Positions 8,706 through 18,337 of a stretch of 53,408 nt of DNA are shown here, in pieces. Below the pieces are notes generated by a model. That model was not told where the DNA came from and searched no databases. It saw only the letters and a program-made list of their open reading frames with translations. The position numbers and the translations under genes are program-made. Location: contig NZ_BDCF01000057.1 of the NCBI RefSeq assembly GCF_001613365.1, positions 1-53,408 of the forward strand, in the 5' to 3' direction. This DNA is from Nocardia xishanensis NBRC 101358. Its GTDB lineage: Bacteria > Actinomycetota > Actinomycetes > Mycobacteriales > Mycobacteriaceae. Within the stretch, counting starts at the first letter, position 1. The number at the start of each line of letters is the position of its first letter.

Positions 8706-9590
8706 TCAGCGGCCGTAGAGGCCGAAGAAGATCTGCTCCAGGTCCGGCTCGGTGGACAGCACACTCACCAGCCGGTACTTGGCCGCCTTCTTGAACAGCT
8801 CGTCGACCTCGCCCTCGGTGGTGCAGCGCACGGTCCGGTCGGTCACCGACAGGTCGCGCATGCCCGGCAGGCCGGCGAAGTCGTCGGCGAACACGTCCTC
8901 GTCGAAGACCAGTTCCACCGCGCGCGGGGAGCGGCGGCGCAGATCCTCGACGTTCTCGGTGCCCAGCAGCTTGCCCGACCGCATGATCACGGCGCGGTCG
9001 GCGGTCTGCTGCACCTCGCTCAGGATGTGCGAGGACATGAAGACCGTCTGGCCGTTCGCCTTCGCCTCGCTCACCAGCGTCAGAAAGCGTTGTTGCAGCA
9101 GCGGATCCAGGCCGGAGGTGGGTTCGTCCAGGATCAGCAGCCGCGGCCGGTGCATGAACGCGGCGACGATGCCGACCTTCTGCTTGTTGCCCTTGGACAT
9201 CGCGCCGACCTTCTTCGACAGGTCGAGGTCGAGCAGGTCGGCCAGCTCGGCGATCCGGCCCGGCTCGACGGTGCCCCGCTGGTCGGCGAGGAAGCCGAGC
9301 AGATCACCCGCGGTGTTGCGGCCTTCGATCTCCAGTTCGCCGGGCAGGTAGCCGATGTGCGCGCGCAGCGCGGCTCCACCGGTGCGGGGGTCCGTGCCGA
9401 ACACCTCGACGCGTCCCGCGGTGGGGCGGATCAGGTCGAGCAGGATCCGGATGGTGGTGGACTTGCCCGCGCCGTTGGGGCCCAGGAAGCCGAACACCTC
9501 GCCCTGCGAGACCTCCAGATCGAGGTCGGTGAGTGCGACGTGTTTGCCATAGCGCTTGGTGAGGCCTTCGGCCAGGATCGCGGCGGACAT
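8706..9590 (-). CDS. ABC transporter ATP-binding protein
   Basis: A 294-residue ABC ATPase. Walker A is GPNGAGKSTT, the signature is MSKGNKQKVGI (a Gly-for-Ser variant as MSKGN), Walker B is LLILDEPTSGLDP and the H-loop is FMSSHILSE. After about residue 215 it has the C-terminal regulatory extension found in DrrA/CcmA-like exporters. It is the first gene of the exporter operon. Its start lies about 50 bases from a perfect inverted repeat likely bound by the GbsR/MarR regulator encoded at the end of the operon. Confidence 0.92.
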   Translation of the reverse strand: MSAAILAEGLTKRYGKHVALTDLDLEVSQGEVFGFLGPNGAGKSTTIRILLDLIRPTAGRVEVFGTDPRTGGAALRAHIGYLPGELEIEGRNTAGDLLGFLADQRGTVEPGRIAELADLLDLDLSKKVGAMSKGNKQKVGIVAAFMHRPRLLILDEPTSGLDPLLQQRFLTLVSEAKANGQTVFMSSHILSEVQQTADRAVIMRSGKLLGTENVEDLRRRSPRAVELVFDEDVFADDFAGLPGMRDLSVTDRTVRCTTEGEVDELFKKAAKYRLVSVLSTEPDLEQIFFGLYGR

Positions 9591-9642
9591 GCTGCTCCTT
9601 CGAGGTTCCGATGTCCCGGTTTGTTCCGTAATGACTGATGAG

Positions 9643-9658
9643 TTCAGTAAAGACTGAA
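9643..9658. promoter_or_regulatory. Inverted-repeat operator upstream of the ABC operon
   Basis: TTCAGT-AAAG-ACTGAA is a perfect inverted repeat with six-base arms, and an extra related half-site ACTGAT lies just upstream at 9633. It sits between the divergent ABC-ATPase and hydrolase genes in an unusually AT-rich pocket. The most economical reading is the operator for the GbsR/MarR protein of the operon. This is inferred from position and symmetry only. Confidence 0.6.
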
Positions 9659-9706
9659 TATGCAGAACATGTCAAGCCTGCTGCCGCACTGGCTACGATC
9701 CGGGCT

Positions 9707-10459
9707 ATGTCGAAGTTCAAGACCTGGGACGGGCTGGAGCTCGGGTACCGCGTGTGGGAGGGCGACGGCCGCACGGTGGTGCTACAGCACGGGGTAGTTG
9801 CCGACACCAACGCCAACTGGATGAGCATGGGCGTGGTGGCCGCGCTGCAAGCCGCCGGGCATCGGGTCGTCTCGCTCGACGCACGCGGCCACGGGCGCTC
9901 GGAGAAGCCGCACGACGCGGCGCGGTATTCGTGGGACGCCATGGCTCGCGACGTGCGCGCGCTCTACGACGAGCTCGGCCTGGAGGGCGTCGCGCAGGTG
10001 GGCTACTCGATGGGCGGGGTGATCTCGCTGCTTGTCGCCGCGGCCGACGACCGGGTCGCGAAACTCGCCGTCGGCGGCATCGGTTCCGGCGTGATCGATT
10101 GCGGCGGCGTCGACAGGCGAGTGGTGGAGCCCGAGGCGATTCTGCTGGCGATGAACGGCGACGGCGACGGCGCGCCCCCGGTGGCCAGGATGTTCCGCGT
10201 TCTCGCCGACGCCGTGCGTGCCGACTTGGCCGCCATCCGGGCCGTCGTCGAGGGTTTGGACGACCGTCCGATCACCGGCCTGGACGACATCACGGTGCCC
10301 GCGCTGGTACTGGCCGGGTCCGAGGATCCGTTCGCCGCCGAACCCGAGCGCCTCGCCGCGGCGTTGCCGGAGGGTCGCTCCGTCGTCGTTCCCGGCGACC
10401 ACATGCTGGCCGTGATGCATGCCGAGTTCAAGGCCGCCCTGGTCGATTTCGTGCGGTGA
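9707..10459 (+). CDS. Alpha/beta hydrolase
   Basis: A 250-residue cytosolic alpha/beta hydrolase. It shows the oxyanion strand VVLQHGVV, DARGHGRSEKP, the nucleophile elbow GYSMGG, an acid in LAGSEDPFA and the base in GDHMLAVMH. The longer open frame from 9638 is not used: the ATG at 9707 follows a TACGAT -10 box (9694-9699) by seven bases, which fits a leaderless message, and the fold starts immediately after it. No cofactor or substrate clue is visible. It is divergent from the ABC exporter and may share its operator region. Confidence 0.85.
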   Translation: MSKFKTWDGLELGYRVWEGDGRTVVLQHGVVADTNANWMSMGVVAALQAAGHRVVSLDARGHGRSEKPHDAARYSWDAMARDVRALYDELGLEGVAQVGYSMGGVISLLVAAADDRVAKLAVGGIGSGVIDCGGVDRRVVEPEAILLAMNGDGDGAPPVARMFRVLADAVRADLAAIRAVVEGLDDRPITGLDDITVPALVLAGSEDPFAAEPERLAAALPEGRSVVVPGDHMLAVMHAEFKAALVDFVR

Positions 10460-10475
10460 TCGACCCGTCGCGCGG

Positions 10476-11015
10476 TCAGAAGACCAGGCGCATGACGTAG
10501 TCGTCGTGCAGCTGATGACCGACGGGGAAGGTCTTGGTGCCGACGATCTGGAAGCCGTGTTTGGCGTAGAAGCGCTGGGCGCGGGTGTTCGCCTGATTGA
10601 CGCCGAGCCAGATGCCCGGGTAACCGCCCTCGCGAGCGTGCTCGAGCGCCGCGTGCATGAGCGCCGTGGACACCCCGGTGCCGTGATGACCCGGTAGCAC
10701 GTACATCTTGCTGACCTCGATCGCGGGGTGCAGGTCGACTGCCCTGGCCACTTCGGGGTCCGCGGGGTCGCCCGTGTGCAGCATCGCGTAGCCGACGATG
10801 TCGCCGCCCGCGACCGCCTTGAGCACGATCCGTTCGGGATCGGTCAGGTATTCGCCGAATCGTTCACCGGACAGTACCTCGGTCACGAAGATCTCGATGT
10901 CGTCCGCGGTGGCGCCGGGCGGGCAGGCGAGCGGAAAGGTCGCCGCCGCAACGTCGCTGAGGGCTTCGGCGTCCCACAGACCGGCCCGGTCCACGATCAC
11001 TGGGATGTTGCTCAT
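10476..11015 (-). CDS. GNAT-family N-acetyltransferase
   Basis: A 179-residue GNAT acyltransferase. The acetyl-CoA pyrophosphate loop reads KMYVLPGHHGTGVSTALM and is followed by the GYPGIWLGVNQANTRAQRFYAKHGF strand-helix of motif B. ATG 11015 gives the usual N-terminus, and the upstream extension is not supported. It converges on the alpha/beta hydrolase, with 16 bases between stops, so the two genes are not co-transcribed. The substrate is unknown. Confidence 0.85.
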   Translation of the reverse strand: MSNIPVIVDRAGLWDAEALSDVAAATFPLACPPGATADDIEIFVTEVLSGERFGEYLTDPERIVLKAVAGGDIVGYAMLHTGDPADPEVARAVDLHPAIEVSKMYVLPGHHGTGVSTALMHAALEHAREGGYPGIWLGVNQANTRAQRFYAKHGFQIVGTKTFPVGHQLHDDYVMRLVF

Positions 11016-11325
11016 GCGTCCAGTACAGCACGGTCGTGCCGGGTGGTGCACCGCGTTCTCGCGCGATGCGGTCGCGCAGGGTCGACCGGTAGCGCGGCCA
11101 TTCGCAGCGCACCCGTTCGCGTGGCGTCAGCCCGCCCCGGATTCCCTCCGGTTCGGGTTCGGCGATGGCGAGGTCGCGGCCCCGTGCGAGTACTGGGCGG
11201 CGGACGCTGATCTGTTCGGCCGCCGTCCGGTGGGGTGCCTCGCTCGCGCGACTGTGGCCGAACTCCGTGACCCGTGCCACTATCGAAGGGGCGCAACATA
11301 ACTCGCGACTGGGGAAGGCTCTTCG
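11016..11325. other. Intergenic region before the P450 gene
   Basis: About 310 bases separate the divergent GNAT and P450 starts. Open frames exist on both strands, but none resembles a known protein or has a convincing start. The only clear element is GGGGAAGG, a strong ribosome site eight bases before the P450 ATG. Confidence 0.5.
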
Positions 11326-12555
<1,230 letters not shown>

Positions 12556-12609
12556 TTCCCGTTCGCCGCGCCGGGTCATCCACAGGCCGCCGTGGTGACG
12601 TTGGACCGG

Positions 12610-12906
12610 ATGAACGCACTGACCCGGCGCGATCAGCTGGTCACCGTGCTGCTGGGCCGGGCACGAGACCACGGCGACCGCACTTCCCTGGGCACTCTGC
12701 GAGCTGGCCGCTGACCCGGCTCTCCAGCAGGCGACGTACGAAGCCGCGCGACGACAGGGCCGTGGAGGCCGTGCCGAAGGAGGCCATTCGCCTGCATTCC
12801 CGACATCGCGACGTTCCGCCCTGAGCGTTTCCTGGACGGCGACGTCGCGCTGAACGCCTCGCGCGGCAAGGCCGGAATGGCGGTCACCCCGCGCGGGATC
12901 CGATGA
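12610..12906 (+). pseudogene. Remnant of a second cytochrome P450
   Basis: Frame-by-frame reading recovers P450 landmarks in the right order but in different frames. RRDQLVTVLL is followed, after a shift near 12655, by AGHETTATALPWALCELAADPALQQATYEAA (I-helix, given here as two joined blocks: AGHETTATALPW and ALCELAADPALQQ). Next comes EAVPKEAIRLH (K-helix ExxR), and then FRPERFLDGD and AVTPRGIR up to a stop at 12906. The haem-cysteine loop and the whole N-terminal half are gone. The relic is too short and too broken to function. It is not a copy of the neighbouring intact P450, because its I-helix residues differ. Confidence 0.8.
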
Positions 12907-12958
12907 ATCTGCGCCCGCCAGCTTTACCGCGCGGCGCGGGCGGGTAATCTCGGTGGCC

Positions 12959-14680
12959 ATGACGAGCGGGAACCGCATCGCGATCGTAGGCGCGGGCATT
13001 GCAGGCCTTGCCTCCGCGAAGGTGTTGAGCCGAGAGGGTTTTCCGGTCGAGGTGTTCGACCGCGCCCCCGATGTCGGTGGTGTCTGGAGCGCGACCCGCC
13101 GTTATCCCGGGTTGCGCACGCTGAACAGCAAGCACACCTACCGGTTCTCGGACTACGCCATGCCGGAGGACTACCCGCGCCTGCCCGACGGCGCCCAGAT
13201 GCAGGCCTACCTGGAGGGATACGTGCAGCAGTTCGGGCTGCGCGAGAACCTCCGGCTCGGCACCGAGGTGGTGGCCGCCGATCCGGTGGACAGCGGCTGG
13301 CTGCTGGAGATCCGCGACGAGTCGGGCGTGCATCGCACTTCCTGCGACCACTTGGTCGTGGCCAATGGTGTGTTCTGCGAACCCGAGATGCCCGACTATC
13401 GGGGCGCTGAGACGTATCTCGCGCGCGGCGGACAGCTCTATCACTCCTCGGAGTTCCTCGACGTCGAGCAGGCGCGCGGGAAGTCGGTGGTGGTGGTCGG
13501 ATACGGTCAGTCCGCCTGCGACATCGCCGAGGCGGTCAGCCACGTCGCGGCCGCGACCACGGTGGTGGCTCGTCGTTTGCTGTGGAAGATGCCCCGCAAA
13601 CTCAGCACCGGCCTGGACTTCGAGCGGTTGTTCCTGACCCGCCTCGGCGAAGCGCACTTCCGCTACCACAGCCCGCGCGGCTTCGAACGCTTCCTGCACG
13701 GTTCGGGGCACAGCTTCCGCGACACCGATTTCGACGTGATCCAGGAACTCGCCACCAAGAAGCTGGGCCTGCGCGACCTGGGCCTGGTGCCGGAAGGCCG
13801 CTTCGAGGAGATCGCGCAGAGCACCGCGAGCATCGCGACCGAGGGATTCTTCGAGCAGGTCCGCGACGGCCGGATCACCGTGCTGCGGGACACTACTGTC
13901 ACCGAGCTGTCCGGCACGCCCGCGGGTTGTGCCGCGTGGCTCTCCGACGGCCACGTCGTCCCCGCCGACATCGTGGTGTGCGCCACCGGCTTCCAGCAGC
14001 GGGTGCCGTTCCTGACCCCCTACGTCCAGCGCAGGCTCACCGACGACGACGGCAATTTCCGCCTCTACCGGCACATTCTGCCGACCGAGGTGCCGAATCT
14101 GACCTTCGCGGGCTACAACTCCTCGCTGCTCGGTGCGCTGAGTGCCGAGGTCGGCGCGCACTGGACCGCCGCGTTGCTCGGCGGCCGTCTCGCGCTGCCG
14201 TCGCCGGAGGAGCGCAGCGAGCAGATCGACGAGCGCCTGCGGTGGATGTCGGCGGGAACCGGCGGCCACCACGCGCACGGCACGACCATCACGCCGTTCG
14301 CGCTGCACAACATCGACGAGATGCTGGCCGACCTGAAGTTCCGACTACCGCTGGGCACCCGGTTCGCCCAGTGGTTCCGGCCCGTGAAACCGGCCGCGTA
14401 TCGCGGGCTCTCGGAGCGCGGGCAGCGCCCGGCGGAGCCGACTTCACCCGGACCGGTGCCCGCCGAGGCGGCACCGGCTCCGACGGAAGCGCGCCCGGCT
14501 ACCGCCGAGATGTATCCGCCGACGGCCGAAATTCCTCCGGCGACAGCCGAAGTCCGCCCACGGCCTGCCGAGACCCACACGACATCAGCTGAAACATACG
14601 CGGCACCAGCGGAAACGTCTCCGGCACCGACCGAAAAGTATCCATCGTCATGGCGCGACCCGTACCCGTCGCAGGCCTGA
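12959..14680 (+). CDS. Flavin-containing monooxygenase with heptapeptide-repeat tail
   Basis: A 573-residue FAD/NAD(P)H monooxygenase. The N-terminal FAD motif is VGAGIAGLASAKVL, the FMO-like signature is GGQLYHSSEF and the second nucleotide motif is VVGYGQSACDIAE. CATGFQ marks the C-terminal linkage. The catalytic part ends near residue 485. The tail is Pro/Ala/Thr/Glu-rich and contains seven exact-length heptads of the form xPxxAEx (residues 512-560), unusual for the family and probably disordered. ATG 12959 is used; GTG 12953 is possible. A LysR regulator follows 70 bases downstream. The substrate is unknown; most relatives oxidise ketones or N/S centres. Confidence 0.85.
   Translation: MTSGNRIAIVGAGIAGLASAKVLSREGFPVEVFDRAPDVGGVWSATRRYPGLRTLNSKHTYRFSDYAMPEDYPRLPDGAQMQAYLEGYVQQFGLRENLRLGTEVVAADPVDSGWLLEIRDESGVHRTSCDHLVVANGVFCEPEMPDYRGAETYLARGGQLYHSSEFLDVEQARGKSVVVVGYGQSACDIAEAVSHVAAATTVVARRLLWKMPRKLSTGLDFERLFLTRLGEAHFRYHSPRGFERFLHGSGHSFRDTDFDVIQELATKKLGLRDLGLVPEGRFEEIAQSTASIATEGFFEQVRDGRITVLRDTTVTELSGTPAGCAAWLSDGHVVPADIVVCATGFQQRVPFLTPYVQRRLTDDDGNFRLYRHILPTEVPNLTFAGYNSSLLGALSAEVGAHWTAALLGGRLALPSPEERSEQIDERLRWMSAGTGGHHAHGTTITPFALHNIDEMLADLKFRLPLGTRFAQWFRPVKPAAYRGLSERGQRPAEPTSPGPVPAEAAPAPTEARPATAEMYPPTAEIPPATAEVRPRPAETHTTSAETYAAPAETSPAPTEKYPSSWRDPYPSQA
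14492..14638 (+). repeat. 21-base coding repeats (heptapeptide tail)
   Basis: Seven units of 21 bases encode RPATAEM, YPPTAEI, PPATAEV, RPRPAET, HTTSAET, YAAPAET and SPAPTEK. Period and frame are kept exactly although the DNA has diverged, so the array is old enough to have drifted but is maintained at the protein level. Confidence 0.75.
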
Positions 14681-14750
14681 TGCTGGAAGTTTGCGGATTG
14701 TCGCGGACGCAACGCCAACGCCCCTATCTTGCGTCTGTGATAATCCGCGA

Positions 14751-15665
14751 GTGGATGGCCTCGACCTGAATCTGCTGGTAGCTCTGGATGCGCTGCTCGA
14801 CACGAACAGCGTCACCAAGGCCGCCGAACGCCTGGGCACCTCGACCCCCGCCATGAGCCGGACGCTCGCGCGGTTGCGCAGGACGCTGGACGACCCGCTG
14901 CTGGTCCGTGCCGGGAGGAACCTGGTCCCGACACCGCGCGCCCTCGAATTGCGTTACGAGGTCTCCGCGTTGGTCGAACGCGGGCGCGCGCTGCTCGACA
15001 TCCGCGCCGAGGCCGACCCGGCCGGTCTGCGGCGCGGCTTCACCGTGCAGGCCGACGATATGGTCCGTACCCATCTCGCCGCCCCGCTGCTGGCCGCCGT
15101 GCGGCGCCGAGCTCCCGGCGTCACCGTGCATTTCCTGCCCGACGGCCACGACGGCACGGTGGGGTTGCGCGAGGGGCGCGCCGACATCGCCGTCGGAGTC
15201 CTCGAGCGCAGCGATCCCGAGATCACCGTGCAACGCGTGCTCGGTGATCGTCTCGTCGGCGTCGCCGCGCCGGACCACCCGCTGATCACCGAGCGGGTCA
15301 CCGTGGCCGCCTACGCCGCCGCGGCCCACCTCGCGATCTCCAGGCAGGGTCGCTCGCGCGGCCCGATCGACGACCGGCTGGCCCTGCACGGCCGCACCCG
15401 CCGGGTGGTGGCGATCGTCCCCGATCTCAGCACCGCGTTGTTGGCGGTGCGCTCCGGCGAACTCGTCTGTCCAGCGCCCGCTCGATTGGCCGGCGACGCA
15501 TTGCACGCCATGGGACTGCGCGCCTTCGACATTCCGCTGCCGCTTCCGGAGGTGACGGTCGGCATGGCGTGGCACCCGCGCAACACCGCCGACAGCGGGC
15601 ATCGTTGGCTGCGCGAAACGATCCGCGCGTTGCTCGCGCCGCAGGATCGGAGCGAAACCGAGTGA
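14751..15665 (+). CDS. LysR-family transcriptional regulator
   Basis: A 304-residue LysR regulator. The N-terminal winged helix contains LDLNLLVALDALLDTNSVTKAAERLGTSTPAMSRTLARL (quoted as LNLLVALDALLDTNSV and TKAAERLGTSTPAMSRT). An effector-binding domain with GRADIAVGV and a hinge follows. GTG 14751 is chosen because GATAAT ends six bases upstream, giving a leaderless start, and because the helix-turn-helix begins right after it. The 70-base gap behind the monooxygenase gene holds GCGGATT and AATCCGC as distant inverted arms, a possible autoregulatory site. It resembles the NodD/PcpR-like group; the ligand is unknown. Confidence 0.88.
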   Translation: MDGLDLNLLVALDALLDTNSVTKAAERLGTSTPAMSRTLARLRRTLDDPLLVRAGRNLVPTPRALELRYEVSALVERGRALLDIRAEADPAGLRRGFTVQADDMVRTHLAAPLLAAVRRRAPGVTVHFLPDGHDGTVGLREGRADIAVGVLERSDPEITVQRVLGDRLVGVAAPDHPLITERVTVAAYAAAAHLAISRQGRSRGPIDDRLALHGRTRRVVAIVPDLSTALLAVRSGELVCPAPARLAGDALHAMGLRAFDIPLPLPEVTVGMAWHPRNTADSGHRWLRETIRALLAPQDRSETE

Positions 15666-16970
15666 CTACTGCGCGGACGGGTCGCCCGACGGATTACCGA
15701 GCGGCCTCCCGAACGGGCCCGCCGGGTTGCGCTTGAGTTCGTCGAGCATGGCCTGGAGCTTGTCGACGTGCGAATTGTCGTCGATGGTCGCGTGGTGCTG
15801 GGTGGGCGCGGCGGCGGGCTCGTCGCGCGGCGCGGTCAGGGTGGTGTCGGCACGGCTGGTGAGCGCCGGCGCTTCCAGGCGGCCGTTCAGCCGCGGCGCG
15901 GTGTCGACGACGGGCGTGCCGACGGTGCCGAAGCCGAGTCGCTCCTGCGATGTTTCGGTGCGCGGCGCGATCTCCGCAGGCTCTGCGTGCGCGTTCGAGA
16001 CCGGTTCTGGCGCGGCGTCGTAGGGCGCGCCGCGCGAGACGTTGGGTTCGACCCAATCGTGCAGCGCGGGCGGGACGGCGGTGGTGTCCCTGCGCGGCAG
16101 CGAGTTCGGCGCCGCGGTCTGCTGCTCGACGCGCGCCACGATGGCGGCGGCCTCGAGACTGTCGGTGCGCGGCGGCTCGGGGGAAGGCTCCGGGCGGAGC
16201 GGTGCCTGCGGTCGGAGGCGCTCCGCGCGCGGAGCTTCGGGGCGGGGGGTTTCGGTGCGAGAGGTCTCGGCGCGCGGGGCTTCGGTGCGCAGAGCTTCTA
16301 GGCGAGAGGTTTCCGCCCGCCGGGTTTCGAGGCGAGAGTTCTCGATACGTGTGGCCTCGTGGTGGGAGTTCTCGGTGCGCCGGGTGTCGTGGCGGGAGCT
16401 TTCGGTGCGTGTGGCCTCGTGGTGGGAATTCGCGGTGCGCGGGGTTTCCGCGCGCAGAGTTTCGAGGCGGGAATCTTCGGTGCCAGGTGCCTCGAGGCGG
16501 GAGTTCCCGATGCGTGTGGCCTCGTGGTGCGAGTTCTCGGTCCGCGGGGTTTCGGCGCGCCGTGTTTCGAGGCGGGAGTTCTCGGCGCGGGGTGCCTCGT
16601 GGTGGGAGTTCTCGGTGCGCGGGGTTTCGGTGCCTAGGGCCTGGGCGCGTAAGGATTCGGGTCGCGGCTCGTCGAGACGAGCCGTCGCCGCGGCCGGCGC
16701 CCGGCGCGCGGCACGGGGCAGCGGCGCGGCCTCGGTGCGTTCGACCGACGCGCCGGACGCAACGTCGTCGAGCCGCGTCTCCAATGCCGAGACGTTCTGC
16801 TCGGTGCGGAAGGCCCAGGCCTCCAACTTCTTCAGGCGCGCTTCGACGCCGTTGTCCTCGCCGACCCGGGCGGCGACGCTGTCGAGTTTGTCGCTCACCT
16901 CGCGCAGGAGCTCCGCGATGCCCGACAAGATCGCGCCGACCGACTCGGCACCGTGCTGGCCGTGCTCCAT
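15666..16970 (-). CDS. Coiled-coil protein with about 31 pentapeptide repeats
   Basis: A 434-residue protein that I do not recognise. Residues 1-70 form a likely coiled coil (repeated Leu/Val/Ala spacing in ILSGIAELLREVSDKLDSV and VEARLKKLEAW). Residues 101-255 are a run of five-residue units of consensus xxRxE, such as NSRLE, TRRAE, TPRTE and NSHHE. The rest is a Pro/Ala-rich linker, and a short conserved-looking helix VDKLQAMLDELKRNP precedes the C-terminus. There is no signal peptide or membrane segment. AGAAGG precedes the ATG at 16970; the longer upstream frame is unsupported. It is divergent from the CoiA-like gene. Function is unknown; a scaffold or cytoskeletal role is only a guess. 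Confidence 0.75.
   Translation of the reverse strand: MEHGQHGAESVGAILSGIAELLREVSDKLDSVAARVGEDNGVEARLKKLEAWAFRTEQNVSALETRLDDVASGASVERTEAAPLPRAARRAPAAATARLDEPRPESLRAQALGTETPRTENSHHEAPRAENSRLETRRAETPRTENSHHEATRIGNSRLEAPGTEDSRLETLRAETPRTANSHHEATRTESSRHDTRRTENSHHEATRIENSRLETRRAETSRLEALRTEAPRAETSRTETPRPEAPRAERLRPQAPLRPEPSPEPPRTDSLEAAAIVARVEQQTAAPNSLPRRDTTAVPPALHDWVEPNVSRGAPYDAAPEPVSNAHAEPAEIAPRTETSQERLGFGTVGTPVVDTAPRLNGRLEAPALTSRADTTLTAPRDEPAAAPTQHHATIDDNSHVDKLQAMLDELKRNPAGPFGRPLGNPSGDPSAQ
16206..16670 (-). repeat. 15-base coding repeat array
   Basis: About 31 units of 15 bases encode xxRxE pentapeptides. Longer super-units (the block TPRTE-NSHHE-ATRIx-NSRLE and variants) recur three to four times, which shows later duplication of groups of units. 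The array is a candidate for copy-number variation between strains. Confidence 0.8.
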
Positions 16971-17338
16971 GCGTACCTTCTTCCCCGTCGATGCCCGAAC
17001 TGCGCGTGGCCTGGCGATTCTATCCACAGCCCTGCGGAGGTGCGGGGCGAGCACCGCCCGGCGCGGCCTCGGCGGAAGGCGGACGATGCGGCGCGCTCGG
17101 CCGTGTCGCCGAATCGGTGGCAAAAATCGATCGCCCGAAATTTCTGTGGTCTTTCTCGCGCATGTCGCTGCGAAATCCCTTGTGACGCAGGGCACATCGC
17201 CTGATGAGAGGCGTCGCGCCGGTGGCGGCGCACCCGAGCGCGGGGTATAGGGGGCTGGCGGGCGGACGAAGTTGAGCGCACTCTTGATCTATGGAGTAGG
17301 TCGAGAGACCTTGCGGTGTTGGGCAGGGGAGTGATCGC
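16971..17338. other. Divergent intergenic region
   Basis: There are 368 bases between the repeat protein and the CoiA-like gene. I see no conserved ORF. AGGGGAG at 17323-17329 is a good ribosome site for the plus-strand gene, and GAAGAAGG serves the minus-strand gene. The rest is GC-rich and shows no clear promoter hexamers. Confidence 0.4.
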
Positions 17339-18295
17339 GTGAGAACGACGCAGCGCGTTGAACAGGCTTGCGGACGTCGGGCGATGCTCGCCGAATTGGG
17401 CATCGCCGAAGTGCAGGACGAGATCCGCACGGTGGTGGGCGATCGATCCCGGTACAGCTGCCGTTGCCCGGGATGCGCCGACGCGCAATGGGATATCCAG
17501 CGGCTCAAGTACTGGTTGTGCGGCAGGCTGGTGGCCTTCGGCGCGGACGAGGCCGATGTGGACCGGCGGGTCGGCGGTATCCGCGTCGACATTTTGTGGC
17601 GGATCGGCGAGCGAACCTACGCCGTGGAGGTGCGCAGCGGGCCGCTGGACCGCACGCTCGCCCACGAACACACGGCTCGGTTGCGCGCGGCGGGATGCGA
17701 TGGCGTGCTGTGGCTGTGTCAGCCCGGCTACTGGGTGGCCCACCTGCCCGCGGTCGGCATCGCCGACTTCGCCCCGCCCGCCTGCGATTACCTGATCGAC
17801 ATGGGCATGCTCGACGCCGAGCGCAGCGCCGTCGCGATGCCGCGGCGCGAGCAGTTCGAGTTGCGCGAGTTCCTGCGCGGCTGGGTGTCCGGCGAGATCG
17901 CCTGGGGTTTTCGCGACGAGATGACGGGAGGATGGGCCACCGTGACCGACTGGGAGCATCACACGAGAACGCAGGCCGCGGTGATCGCCCGGCAACGGCA
18001 GGAGCTGATGAACCAGCGCACCGCCCTCGCGCTGTCCCGGAAGTCGGTCAGGGACAAGCAGAAACAGGTGATGAAGCTGACCTCCCGGCTGGAGCGCGCC
18101 GAACACGACGCGCAGGCGCAGGCGGACGCGCTGGCCGAGGTGAACCGCAAGCTGGCCGACCACCATCGGGTGGACAACAGTCTGCGCGCCACCATCGCCG
18201 GGTTGCAACAGACCGTGAGCCACTGGCAGTTGATCACCTACTGCGCGATGTTGCTGATCGTGACGTTCCTCGCGGCGGCCATAGTGCTGCGCTGA
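17339..18295 (+). CDS. Membrane-anchored CoiA-like putative nuclease
   Basis: A 318-residue protein without a confident family name. An N-terminal Cys cluster YSCRCPGC (possible metal site) is followed by RVDILWRIGERTYAVEVRSGPL and HTARLRAAGCDGVLWLC. This resembles the D-x(n)-E-x-K/R core and the following helix of competence CoiA-like restriction-fold nucleases; arginine or glutamine takes the lysine place in some relatives. Residues 215-285 are a coiled coil, and the last 25 residues form one hydrophobic helix, a tail anchor. The GTG start has AGGGGAG upstream. It is divergent from the repeat protein and convergent with the sigma-4/TnsA-like gene. Nuclease activity is an inference. Confidence 0.65.
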   Translation: MRTTQRVEQACGRRAMLAELGIAEVQDEIRTVVGDRSRYSCRCPGCADAQWDIQRLKYWLCGRLVAFGADEADVDRRVGGIRVDILWRIGERTYAVEVRSGPLDRTLAHEHTARLRAAGCDGVLWLCQPGYWVAHLPAVGIADFAPPACDYLIDMGMLDAERSAVAMPRREQFELREFLRGWVSGEIAWGFRDEMTGGWATVTDWEHHTRTQAAVIARQRQELMNQRTALALSRKSVRDKQKQVMKLTSRLERAEHDAQAQADALAEVNRKLADHHRVDNSLRATIAGLQQTVSHWQLITYCAMLLIVTFLAAAIVLR

Positions 18296-18337
18296 TTGTC
18301 GCCCGGGTGTGCTGAATGTGCATGGGTGCGCGGCGAG

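Noticed and set aside
16206..16670. CRISPR-like periodic DNA
   Set aside because: The period is 15 bases without spacers, and the frame is kept; it is a coding repeat.
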